Below, in pieces: positions 1 through 10,449 of a stretch of DNA of 64,000 nt. Below the pieces are notes generated by a model. That model had not been told where the DNA came from and searched no databases. It saw nothing but the letters and a program-made list of their open reading frames with translations. The stretch's first letter is position 1. Every line of letters starts with the position of its first letter. The position numbers and the translations under genes are program-made. The DNA is from Lycium barbarum (Eukaryota > Streptophyta > Magnoliopsida > Solanales > Solanaceae): positions 112,887,601 through 112,951,600 of the forward strand of contig NC_083339.1 in the NCBI RefSeq assembly GCF_019175385.1, in the 5' to 3' direction.

Positions 1-107
1 TCCCTGTTAACTGCTTTACTGCGCTAAAGGTATTTTGGTAACATTTTTTTTGTTGGGGTATTTTGGTTCAAAATATTTTTTTTTTGGGGCATTTTGGTTC
101 CGGACTC
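1..107. mobile_element. Right end of a Mutator-like non-autonomous element, cut by window start
   Basis: The end sequence matches the right end of the complete element at 4575-6809: an 'actgctttactgcgctaaag' block, two T-rich 'ggggtattttggtt' blocks and a terminal TTCCGGACTC. Only this end is in the window, so the target duplication cannot be checked. It shows that the 4575-6809 family has at least two copies here. Confidence 0.6.
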
Positions 108-144
108 AAGTCTGAATATGGTGTGAAATTATGATTTAAAACAT

Positions 145-637
145 GTTTGGACATGTACTTTAGGTTTCTAAGTTGTATTTTTTCTTATAGACATATAAAT
201 CTCACAAGTTGTGAAAACTATCAAAATATTCTCAATTCTTATACAATCTTACCAAATGAGCAAGTCATAGTTCATAACAAAATTAATACACTATTAAAAG
301 GTTTTTCTAAAAAATACAACATCAATTGATCAAACTTTAGTTCAATAAAAAAAAATTAACATTAATAGTAATATAACTAGTCTTTAATATAATCCTCCCA
401 CATGTTAGACATAAATAATGGTTGGTGAGAGTAATTGTTAAAAATATCTACCAATTTATGGGTCTTCTTTTTACAAAATATAAACTTATGGATTAAGTTT
501 TATATTTAAAAATTTTGAAACCATAGTTTGAAACCCCAAATTATGCCTTTTCAGATGATTTGGGATTTCAAACCATGAGATGAAATGCATGTCCCAACGC
601 TAATTTCATTACATGGTTTCAAATTGCATGTCCAAAC
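145..637. mobile_element. Inverted-repeat (hAT-like?) non-autonomous element
   Basis: An 11-bp terminal inverted repeat, GTTTGGACATG at 145-155 and CATGTCCAAAC at 627-637, bounds about 490 bp of AT-rich sequence with no plausible coding frame. A second internal inverted pair around 'ccatagtttgaaacc' and 'tttcaaaccatg' supports a foldback element. I recall similar elements from Solanaceae genomes. The target duplication is not clear, so the superfamily is uncertain. Confidence 0.45.
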
Positions 638-1299
638 GCCTACTAAGAAGTTAGGATTACTGATCTCCACTCATCTCTTTATTACTCTACCCAAGCTAAG
701 GATCCTCTTTATCACCTTTTTTTTTTCTTTTTTTTCCAATTTTTGTCCCACGCTTTCAATCTTCCCTTTAGTTCTTTTCATTTTTTATCTTACTTTTAAG
801 TTCGTTCAATTCACACAGGCAGAGTATTGAGGACTTCATCCAAGACCAGTGAGAGGATTTCAAAAACTTCCAGAGATAATTGATCCAACATTTTGTGATG
901 TTACTCCATCATTCCACACTCTTTAACAACTTAATCAGATGGAACATCGCAAATTAGCAACATTATTAACTAGAGCGGAGAAAAGGAATGAAGGGCTACC
1001 GAGCTAATGAAATGTGATTATATATACAAGCTAAAAAATGGAGAGACTATGTTACGTTACAGTTTAGTAGTTACATTTTCATCTTATTTACTCCCATCAA
1101 AGGTCTTTTAGCTTTTATCTTTCTCTATTTTAGCATTCACAATTTGATTAGTGCGGAAGCCACCCCTGTTCAATAGGTGTCAGTTGACTCTTATTCGCTT
1201 AAAATTTATACTATATACATAAGCAATATATATATATATGTGTGTGTGTGAGATATGCTAAATCCCCTTAGCTTATAATTTGGTGTTTATTTTTTATAA
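638..1299. other. Gene-free AT-rich stretch with a TA/TG microsatellite
   Basis: No supported gene. A pyrimidine-rich tract lies at about 700-800 and a (TA)n(TG)n microsatellite at about 1226-1250. The short open frame at 585-830 is low-complexity and not credible. Confidence 0.6.
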
Positions 1300-1790
1300 G
1301 GCTTAATGCATATGTAGCCCCCTAAACTTGTTCATTTTTTCCATTTTGACACCTCAACTAAGTATTGTTCCTATTGAATTCCTGAACTCGTCCTTAAGTG
1401 TGTCTATCAAATCCTCTAAATCTGATTTTTATTAGAAAAAAAAAATTGTGGTAATGAAAGTAAAATAATATTCTAGACGTGTGGTAAGCTATTCTTTAGG
1501 TCATGGATGTGTCGGTTTTTACTGGTTCTGCTCTTTTACTGCCAGCTTAATTAAGAGCTTACTCTTTTTTTCTTTCTCAATTGCTGCTAATCTTAGCTAT
1601 AAGATGACATAATTAAATTAGAATATATATTAACTTGTTGCTACATGGAAGATAGAATACTATATATGTAAGTCAGATTGTGTTTGATAGACACACTTGA
1701 GAACGAGTTTAGAGGTTCAATAAAAACAACATTTAGTTAAGATGCCAAAATGAAAGGGACGAGTTCAGAGGGCTGCATATGCATTAAGCC
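1300..1790. mobile_element. Mutator-like MITE with 9-bp target duplication
   Basis: The ends are inverted repeats beginning GGCTTAATGCATATG (left) and ending CATATGCATTAAGCC (right). Homology continues inward: 'cctcaactaag' and 'gaactcgt' on the left pair with 'ttagttaag' and 'acgagttc' on the right. The flanks carry a perfect 9-bp direct repeat, TTTTTATAA, at 1291-1299 and 1791-1799. A 9-bp duplication is the hallmark of the Mutator superfamily. The 491 bp contain no transposase, so the element is non-autonomous. Confidence 0.75.
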
Positions 1791-2299
1791 TTTTTATAAT
1801 TTTATTCTTTGGTGAAAATTCTGATAGCGCCATTGCGAGGAGCCGAGGACTAGCCACCATAAAATGTACTAAAAACAAAATCCATTGGTTTCCCATGCAT
1901 GCATGGTCCAAAGGATGGCGTTAGTAGTTGGTTACTTGGCAAGATGGAAAGAATGAAGGTATGAATATAAGAAAAGAAAAGTCAGCATTTGGAATCTGAT
2001 TAGACAAGGAATTTGTTACTAATCAGTTCTCATTCCACACTGTACGGTCATACTAGTCATCGTTGCTACAGCGAAATAATGCCAAGTGGGAAGCCGTCAT
2101 GCTATCAAACACCACAAATGTCATTTGATGAGTTCAATTTCTTCTTGGCGTTTTTTCAATGAAATCGTCAACTGTTTTCTTCAGACAACTGTTGTGTGGT
2201 GCACTGAAACTAACTCTTCTTTCGATCCAGTCAATTCAACCAAAACACTAAAAAAAAAAAAAAAAAAAATCTCGCAACCTAATCCTAAAAAAATTTATA

Positions 2300-2561
2300 C
2301 TCCCTCCGTCTCATAATATTTGGCCATATTACTAAAACTATATATCCCAAATTACTTATATATTTACAGAATCGAGATAAAATTAATTTAAATATTTCTC
2401 ATCTTATCTTTAGTATTTAATATTTTTAAAAATAGTCAATATTGATTATAATATATTTATTGAAGAGGATAAGAATAAGACAATAAAATATATCTTTTAT
2501 TTATAATTTCTTAATGAACGTTGAAATTGAAAAGTGATGAAATAATATGGGACGGAGGGAA
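2300..2561. mobile_element. Stowaway-like MITE (Tc1/mariner type)
   Basis: The left end is CTCCCTCCGTCTCATAAT and the right end ATATGGGACGGAGGGAA, an imperfect inverted repeat. The dinucleotide TA flanks both ends (2298-2299 and 2562-2563). The 'ctccctccgt' terminus, TA duplication and 262-bp AT-rich body are classic for Stowaway elements. Confidence 0.8.
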
Positions 2562-3031
2562 TAGAATAATTAATTTGATTCACATATACTGGTTCACTTT
2601 TTAAAGTGAAATGTGTTGCATATTAAGAGGTCACTATTAACGGGTTTTGTGACCAGTACAAGTGTCAGTGCCCTGGTCACACGGGCAAAAAAAAAATCAG
2701 TGGGACACACACAGAAGATTAAAGCAACCAAAACGTGTGGAATTTTCTCATATATTAACAATGAAAGTGGGGTTACTTTTATAAGGTTCATTTAGACCTC
2801 CGTTCATAAAACTTTATTCGACGATTGATTATTATTAGTTCACATTGAAATAAAACAAACTACTTTGCCTTCCAGAAGTCATGACACATTTTTTATGATG
2901 TCATAAAGCTGTGTTCAAAATTTGCAGACAAAAATTGGAACATTCACAATATTATTACTCCACGTTTCTCCTCAATCCCACAGTTTTTTTAATTATTGTT
3001 TGCAACAAATTTTGGTGTGTGAAAAATAAAT
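2562..3031. other. Gene-free stretch
   Basis: AT-rich sequence with only short overlapping open frames on both strands (about 60 codons). None resembles a known domain. No repeat boundary is recognised. Confidence 0.5.
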
Positions 3032-3459
3032 TTCAACAACAAACAAAATATGAAGAAACATATATTTTATTGATAAATATATTGCGGGTACAAATCTGTT
3101 TATCCATTGATTCTTCTCTCTAAATTTTCTTCATGATTTGAGGGCCGTTAGTAATGTATTTCTCGAACGTAGAATGACCTCCTTGTGATGTGTTTGATCT
3201 TCAAGAACACCGGACATTTTGATAAAGGAAGTATATGATGCCTCGATCTCTTGTGAATACTCATGAGTTTATCGGATATTCGAGATTTGATCTCTTTATG
3301 AATACCCATGAGTTTATGGAATATTTGAGATGCCTTTTCAAGAGAATATGTATCCTTTTATATAGGCGTGAGCTAGGGTTTAGGGTAGAGTAGCTTTCAA
3401 GAAATCCTAATAGATATTGGGCTCAACTTGTAAAGTCCCACAAAATTTCAATGTCTACA
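3032..3459 (-). repeat. Downstream LTR of the TRIM-like element
   Basis: Direct repeat of 3673-4135. On the minus strand it begins TGTAGACATTGAAATTTTG just after the polypurine tract. The TATA-like CTATATAAAAGG lies at about 3355. Confidence 0.6.
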
Positions 3460-3672
3460 AATGCCCCCTACTTCAAGGCTTGTCAGAGTGTAGACTTGCC
3501 GAAACTCAAATACGAGACTTGAAGAACCCATAAAAATGGAGTTTCCATCTTTGCGGTCTTCTGGCTCCGTATTTTGTAGATCTGATTTGTGAGAGAAGAG
3601 ATGAAGGGCACACATGGTCCCATTGGGAATGCCAATTTGTTTGCCACAAATGTTAATACGCGGCGTATATAT

Positions 3673-4135
3673 TGCAACCACAAACAAAATTTGAAGATAT
3701 TTTATCGATGAATATTGCGGGTACAAATCTGTTTATTTCTTGATTCTTCTCTCCTAATATTTCTCCGTAATTCGAGCGCCGTTAGTAGCTTGTTTCTCGA
3801 ATGTAGCATAATTTGAATTTGGATATGTGGACTTTCTTGGGATGTATTTGATCTCCATGAAAGGATGTTGTGAATCTTCTTGAAGTATTTGGTTGTCAAG
3901 AAATATCTGGCCACATATTGACCTCTTTTTGAATATCCATGAGTTTATGGGATATCTGAGATTTGATCTCTTTATGAATACCCATGCGCTTATGAAATAT
4001 TCGAGAAGCCTTTTCAAGAGAATATGTATCATTTTATATAGGCATGAGCTAGGGTTTAGGGTAGAGTAGCCATCAAAAAACCCTAAATAATATTGAGCTC
4101 AACGTGTAAAGTCCCTCAAAATTTTAATGTCTACA
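3673..4135 (-). repeat. Upstream LTR of the TRIM-like element
   Basis: Direct repeat of 3032-3459 and somewhat longer (463 against 428 bp). It contains the matching TATA-like block at about 4035 and ends on the minus strand near TTGCA at 3673. Confidence 0.6.
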
Positions 4136-4565
4136 ATTACTATTCACGGTAACATAAGAATGCTGATGATTATTTTATTGCAGTGGAAAAGGTGAATGAA
4201 TTTAGAAATATTCGGGTAAAGACCAAAGAGAGATGAGGTCTTGAAAAGACCAATTTCACTCAATTTGATCAACTTGTTACATGTGTCCAATTTATGTAAT
4301 GATTGACTGTGAGCGAAATTTTGATAAAAAGTTTGTGAAAAGATGATCTAAATAAATCATAGATATTTATGTAAGTATAGATCATCTTGTTAAAAGTAAA
4401 ACAAGAAGTTTAAGTTAAATTAATGTTAAATAAAAAAATGTAACATTTTTTGAGATAAATAGACACATAACTAGACGGAAGGAGCAATATTAATGATGGG
4501 GTGATAGAACAGGAAAAAATGGAATCCATGGAAAGCCCTGCCCAATTCTAGAAAATGAAGACTTG
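4136..4565. other. Gene-free stretch
   Basis: AT-rich spacer between the TRIM-like element and the Mutator-like element. No coding frame, RNA gene or repeat is recognised. Confidence 0.5.
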
Positions 4566-4574
4566 CAATATATG

Positions 4575-6809
4575 GAGTCCGGAACCAAAATGCCTAAAAA
4601 AAAAACCACGTGGAACCAAAATATCCCAACAAAAAAAAAAGTGACAAAAGTACCTTTAGCGCAGTATTTTACTACGTTATAGAAGCAGTTAATTTTTTTT
4701 TCTATAACGCAGTAAAATACTGCGTTATAGAAACAGTACCAAAAAAAATAAAATTGGCCAACTTTATTTTTTGCAACACTTAGTGTTTTTTTTTCCATAC
4801 TTTGACCAATGATTAGTCGTGTGTCAAGACTCCGAAACGTCAATATTTTATATAGAACCTGATATTTTTTTCTGCGTACAATAATGTAGGCTCAATACAT
4901 CAAGAATACGTAAACGTTCGGATCGTCATTTTAGGGGTTGAAAAGGTGCCCGAAGTAAGTTTTGTTTGTAAACTTTAGGTTTAAGTGTTCTATATACATA
5001 GACGTCCATTTTTGTTTGAAGACTTGTTGTCATTAGCTTAAAGTTTTTTATTTTTAGGGTTTAGATTTAAACGTGTTATTTTTTAAAGCGTAACTTTATT
5101 TCGAATATACGCGGTTTTTTGCGCTCGGACGTCCGATTTGAGCGATTGTTTTTGCAACATATTCGAAATAAAGTTACGCTTTAAAAAATAACACACCCAA
5201 GGAACACTTAGTGATTTTTTCCATAAAAAGATCGCAACATCTTATTTTAATAAATCTTTTCTTTGCTGCACTTAGTGTTTTTTTCATACTTTGACCAACG
5301 ATTAGTCGTGTGTCAAGACTCCGAAACGTCAATATTTTATATAGAACCTGATATTTTTTTCTGCGTACTATAATGTAGGCTCAATACATCAAGGATACGT
5401 AAACGTTCGGATTGTCGTTTTAGGGGTTGAAAAGGTACCCGAAGTAAGTTTTGTTTAAGGTTTAAGTGTTTTATTTTTTAAGGTTTTGATTTAAGTGTTA
5501 TTTTTTAATCAAGACATAACTTTATTTTGAATATAAATATAATTCTAAAAAATATAGGAAGAAAAACTAGTTGTAAAGTGGTCAAACTTTAGATGGTCAT
5601 AACTTTGTACTCGGACGTCCGTTTTACGCGTTTTTTTATCTTGCGTATTTTTTCGATATCTATGCGGACAAACAACTGCAAGGCGGTTTGGCCGAGCCGA
5701 TTTTTTAAAAAAATACCTTTTATCCCATTCAATTTTAATTTTCTCCCAAATTGGCGTGAAATTTTCAATTTTATTTACTTATAAGATGATGATACGTAAT
5801 GATTTCAACATAAAAATCCCGGGGTAATGTAGCTGTGAATGTCAATTTCACTTCTGCGGTTTCAATTTTTGAAAATAAAGCAGACTAATTTTCTCGACAT
5901 ATAAAGTTGACTAAAATAACTTTATAGTCAAACACTAAATTTTTTCGAACAAAACTTACTTCGGACACCTTTTCAACCTCTAAAATGACGATCCGAACGT
6001 ATACATATCCTTGATGTATTGAGCCTACATTATTGTACGCAGAAAAAAATATCAGGTTCTATATAAAATATTGACGTTTCGAGTCTTGACGCACGACTAA
6101 TCGTTCGTCAAAGTATGCAAAAACACACTAAGTGTTGAAAAAAAAAAGTTGGCCAATTTTTTTTTTTTTTTTAGTGCTCGCTATTTTACTGCGCTGTACA
6201 AAAAAAAAAATCTTTAGCGCAGTAAAATACTGCACTAAAGCAGTTAAAAACCTTTTGGCAACGACTTTATTTTCAATAAATCTAAACCCTAAAAATAAAA
6301 AACTTTAAGCTAATGACAACAAGTCTTCAAACAAAAATGGACGTCTATGTATATAGAACACTTAAACCTAAAGTTTACAAATAAAATCTACTTCGGGCAC
6401 CTTTTCAATCCCTAAAATGACGATCCGAACGTTTACGTATCCTTCATGTATTGAGCCTACATTATGGTACGCAGAAAAAAATATCAGGTTCTATATAAAA
6501 TATTGATGTTTCGAAGTCTTGACACACGACTAATCGTTGGTCAAAGTATGAAAAAAAACACTAAGTGTTGCAAAAAATAAAGTTGACAATTTTTTTTTGG
6601 TACTGTTTCTATAACGCAGTATTTTACTACGTTATAGAATTTTTTCTTTTAACTGCTTCTATAACGCAGTAAAATACTGCGCTAAAGCAGGTAACGGCTC
6701 GGTCTCCGTGAACTGCTTTAGCGAAGTAATAAAGGTACTTTTGTCACCCTTTTTTTGGTGGGGTATTTTGATTTCACATGGTTTTTTGGGGGCATTTGGT
6801 TCCGGACTC
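4575..6809. mobile_element. Palindromic Mutator-like non-autonomous element (2.2 kb)
   Basis: The element starts GAGTCCGGAACCAAAATGCC and ends with its near-exact reverse complement. A perfect 9-bp direct repeat CAATATATG flanks it at 4566-4574 and 6810-6818, the duplication size of Mutator-like transposons. The outer arms (about 4575-5069 and 6274-6809) are inverted copies over roughly 500 bp, including small 'cgcagtaaaatactgcg' hairpins. The middle holds a second diverged copy of the arm sequence (about 5265-5460) with its own inverted partner (about 5945-6135). One member therefore appears to have inserted into, or recombined with, another. No transposase frame is present. Confidence 0.8.
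5073..5194. repeat. Perfect 36-bp inverted repeat hairpin
   Basis: 5073-5108 is the exact reverse complement of 5159-5194, with a 50-base loop. The loop contains the 10-bp palindrome CGGACGTCCG. The hairpin lies in the middle of the 4575-6809 element. Confidence 0.8.
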
Positions 6810-6818
6810 CAATATATG

Positions 6819-7136
6819 CTAATCACTGGTCTCAGATTTAATTATATTGCGCATGACAATCCAATAAAAATTCTACGACCTAAGTCAAATATAAGAGTAG
6901 ATATATCCCAATTATCATAAGCTAGCTGAGACAACCACCCCACTAACTAATTAAGCATGATGTTTAGGACCCTAAAAAAAGGTGAATCCAATTATCCGAC
7001 TTCGGTGTAAAATTCTTGCATTATTCATTTGTACTAGTAGTAGTATTATTCTTGTATTATTCTTTGTAGCTCCTTTTTTTTTTCGGTCCTGCTTTCTATT
7101 ATATTTTGTCATGGCTTTTTATACTGCTTTAAATTG
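6819..7136. other. Gene-free stretch
   Basis: AT-rich sequence after the Mutator-like insertion. Nothing recognised. Confidence 0.5.
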
Positions 7137-7265
7137 TTTGGTCTTGCGCTAAGGGTCTATGAAAACATCATTTTTACCTCTCAAAGTAAGGATAAGGTCT
7201 GTGTACACTCTACCCTTCTCATATCCCACTTTATGGGATTTAACTAGGTATATGTTGTTGTTAGT
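7137..7265 (+). mobile_element. TS-like SINE (Solanaceae) copy
   Basis: The blocks 'agggtctatgaaaac', 'aaggtctgtgtacactctac', 'ccactttatgggat' and a terminal 'atgttgttgttag' appear in the order of the TS SINE known from tobacco and relatives, whose 3' tail is TTG-rich. The 5' tRNA-like part is not clear, so the copy is probably 5' truncated. This is one of the better taxonomic clues in the window. Confidence 0.6.
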
Positions 7266-8307
7266 GTAAAATGCTTGCTCTTCAACTTTTAATTGTTAGG
7301 ATTTGCATGAATTTCCTACCTTATTTGAATTCTATCATAATTGTATTTTATTTCAAAAAGGCTTTCTTGACGGAAAAGGTTTCCTTGGCAGAAAAGATCT
7401 CTTTCATATTTGAATAATCCTTTCTTGGAGAAAAAGTTTCGGACTTCTATAAATAGAAGATATGTCTCTTTCTCACACAACAAACACAATAGCATCCATA
7501 ATGTAATCATTAAAGAGTCTTGTTTAGGTGGAGATTATTCTTTCAATAGGATTTTATATTTTTATATTAGTTTTCCCATATGTGGGCCAATTGGCCAAAC
7601 CATATTAGAATACTATGCTTTTTTTAATATACTTTTCTTTGTCGTCTGATTTATCGTGTTTAAGGTTTGTAAATTATTAGCTTCCACATGACGCCCAGTT
7701 ATTTCAAATCCCAACATTAATAATATTCCTAAACAAATATGACAATGACAAAAATTACGTGAAACCAAGCTAGTTGCTTACCGATATCTTCCTCAAAAAC
7801 AATCGAAGAAATTCTGGAGAAGGGATATGAATTGAGATTTAATTTCTACTTTATGTTCTTTTTCAGAGACAAAGCTTATCTCCAACTCAATGTGATAATA
7901 ATGCCACATCAAAAAGAAAAAACGTTAGCAGAGAAAGCTGCGTATGAACGAATCTCTCAATAACCTTATCCCGTCGCTAAATGAACAGTACCAAGATTAG
8001 TATGCTAATAACAAGATTAAACGTTAATCACAAGATTACGATGAATCCATAAATTGGATACAGTTGGGAGTAATCAAGAACTAAACCGTTAATACTATCA
8101 ACACGTAATTGTAAACACGCATTCCCCGCGCATATTTACAAGAAATGAATATCACGTGCAAATTAAAAGCAGGAAAACACGCATATCAAATTTTGGCTGA
8201 TTCATTTGCTAATTAATACGTATACTACTACAACTTTAACTCTTCAATTGAAAGGAAGAAAACAATATAAGCATGTGCCTTGAAAACTTGTGAAAAGGAC
8301 TAATAAC
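7266..8307. other. Gene-free stretch
   Basis: AT-rich sequence without a credible coding frame. The short open frames at 7316-7649 on both strands overlap and have no domain. No repeat boundary recognised. Confidence 0.5.
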
Positions 8308-8607
8308 CTGTTTGGCCAAGCTTATTTTTTCCTAAAAGTACTTATTTTATCAATAAGTACTTATTTAAAAAAAAAACAAGGTGTTTGGCCAAGCTTTTAT
8401 GAGAAAATAAGTACTTTTGAGGAGTAGCATAAGCACTTTTGAGAAAAATACACATAGAAGTACTTTTTAAAAGTTTGGCCAAACACTAATTGCTGCTCAA
8501 AAGTACTTTTCAAATTAATTGGCCAAACACAAACTGTTTTTATCCAAAAATACTTTTTTAAAAAGTACTTTTTAAAATAAGCTATTTTTAGAAGCTTGGC
8601 AAAACAG
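8308..8607. mobile_element. hAT-like MITE, foldback
   Basis: The left end CTGTTTGGCCAAGCTT pairs with the right end AAGCTTGGCAAAACAG. Internally 'aagtactt' and 'tttggccaa' motifs recur in both orientations, so most of the 300 bp can fold back. This resembles abundant Solanaceae hAT-type MITEs. The flanking 8-mers (CTAATAAC and ATTATAAG) do not match, so the target duplication has decayed or the ends are slightly misplaced. Confidence 0.55.
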
Positions 8608-8809
8608 ATTATAAGTCATGGACTTAATTATAACGATGTCTCTTCTTGTTTGGATTCTAAGATATAATCGAACAATGACTGTGCTCCTTTATCTTAAATT
8701 CTACTAGTAAAATATAATCCACAGTTTTTCCTCAAACATAGGCCAACGGATTTAAGGATACTACTTTATTAATTATCAATTCCCTTCCTCTAAGTGTCAT
8801 ATATATATA

Positions 8810-9033
8810 CTCTCTTTTGTTTCAATTTATGTGTACCATTTTCCTTTTTCATCTCCATAAAAAAGAATGATATTTTTCTATGTTTAGAAATAAATTAACT
8901 TTAAACTTCTTATTGTACCCTGCTGAGATGAATTATAGTTACACAAAAGTATATTTCTTGTTTTAGATCATAAATTTCAAAAGTCTTTCTTTCTATCAAA
9001 GTGTATCACATAAATTAGGACGAATGAAAGTAG
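8810..9033. mobile_element. Stowaway-like MITE, diverged
   Basis: The left end CTCTCTTTTGTTTCAATTTA and the right part TAAATTAGGACGAATGAAAG are an imperfect inverted repeat, flanked by TA at 8808-8809 and 9034-9035. The 224-bp body is AT-rich, as expected for this class. Confidence 0.65.
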
Positions 9034-9035
9034 TA

Positions 9036-10311
9036 ATTAATTATATTACATTCTTATTCAACCAAGGTGCATATCTTGTTCACATACACACAGCAAACTA
9101 AACTTAGGAAACACTAACAGGATCGACTAAGTATACCATTTTGACTTCGTCCTGTTCACCATAAAAGCCAAAGATTAGGAAAATCTTTAGGATTTGTCGT
9201 TTCCGCAATAAGAGTCAATCCCCTTTTGTATTCTATGTAGAATTAAACAAATGGGGTCTGTAACCAAAGACTAAGCTACAGGATAATCAAAAGTATAGTT
9301 GCATGAGCGTGCATGCATGGGAGTCTACGGAATTTGTCTCTTTTGAGAAATGTTATAATTTTAGCCGCATCAATCGGCTGATTGGTAGGCTTGGAAAATA
9401 CTTTAGGCCTTAATTTGGGTATCAATTTTGCAGCTGGATTTCTCTAATATCCTGCACCTTAAAGCCTGTAATCCACTGGAAACAGTTGTTATGCTATTTT
9501 TCCTTCTCCTTTCTTAGGGTGCAATCAATCACATAGAAAATGAGACCATGTCAAGCGTATAACTTTTAAGTTAACTAGTTATCGAACACGTGGGTTGCAC
9601 GTATATCCCATGTTAAATAGTATAAATGTATCAAAACTATTTAAATGTGCAATGAGTTGCAATGAAATTGAAGGGGGGAAAGCAAGCTCAAATTGAGGAA
9701 TAATGAACCTATTCGGCTGATAGTTACTGTCATTGCAAAGCAAACTAATACAAAATAATGCCATCGAATAAATTTGAATAGTAAAGTTTAAGCGAATTTA
9801 ATTATGCAAATTTTTTAATATATCAAGTATTCAACTTGACAATTCTTTCTTTGTTATATGTCAACATCACATAATTCAAATATGATTCTAAGCAGCAACT
9901 TTGGTAAAAATATTTCACATAAAACTTTTTGCCTTGAAATTTTGAAGTTGCTTTTCTAGTTTATCATTTTATGATAAAGGGACTTTAAATTGATCATAAA
10001 GAAAGGGTAAGTTGGACTTTTAATTAGCTAATCGTTTTTAAATCATAGAAGTGCATGATGAAGTATGTCGAAGTCTAAACACCAAAAATCATGGTTAAAA
10101 CTTTTTAAATTATTATCTCTCTTCCTTTATCTTTAAATACCTTGAAGATAGACCACCTATTATTTTTCTTAAAATCTTTTGAGGTTTGCTGAAAGAACCT
10201 CATCCTTTTTACGATAGAAAGTATCAATTATTATATATCTTACTAATTAAATTTTGAAGAAATAACAAATATCTTTCCAGTAAAAAGAATACACCCCTAT
10301 ATTATAAAATT
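9036..10311. other. Gene-free stretch
   Basis: AT-rich sequence with no coding frame above about 60 codons, no RNA gene and no repeat that I recognise. Confidence 0.5.
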
Positions 10312-10320
10312 GACTAAAAG

Positions 10321-10440
10321 CTAAGTTGCGCGGACTCTTCATTTTTGATGCCGCACCCGTGTCAGATTCTCCAAAAATACATTACTTTTGAAGAATTCCA
10401 CACGCACCCATTGAGATTTTCAAAGAGTTTGAACAGCATA
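10321..10440. mobile_element. Short foldback MITE with 8-9-bp target duplication
   Basis: The arms CTAAGTTGCGCGGACTCTTC and AAAGAGTTTGAACAGCATA are imperfect inverted repeats. Internally 'gccgcacccgtgt' and 'acacgcaccca' belong to a motif set I recall from a common Solanaceae MITE. A perfect direct repeat GACTAAAAG flanks it at 10312-10320 and 10441-10449. If the right-hand G belongs to the element, the duplication is 8 bp (hAT) rather than 9 bp (Mutator). Confidence 0.65.
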
Positions 10441-10449
10441 GACTAAAAG

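Larger units (their letters stand above)
3032..4135 (-). mobile_element. Miniature LTR retrotransposon (TRIM-like), minus strand
   Basis: Two diverged direct repeats, 3032-3459 and 3673-4135, flank a 213-bp interior. Read on the minus strand each repeat begins TGTAGACATT and carries a CTATATAAAA TATA box about 90-100 bp in. Both then contain 'acccgcaatat' and AATAAAAT-type signals, as expected for an LTR. Immediately before the minus-strand downstream LTR lies a purine-rich stretch, AAGTAGGGGGCA, a good polypurine tract. I see no gag or pol, so the element is non-autonomous. A canonical tRNA primer site and an exact 5-bp target duplication were not found, which fits age and divergence. Confidence 0.65.

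Noticed and set aside
3448..3726. 92-codon minus-strand frames at 3448-3726 and 3754-4032
   Set aside because: They fall within the LTRs and short interior of the miniature LTR element and read through TATA and terminal repeat sequence.
4490..4843. 117-codon minus-strand frame
   Set aside because: It spans the boundary of the Mutator-like element and consists of Phe-rich low-complexity sequence from A-runs.
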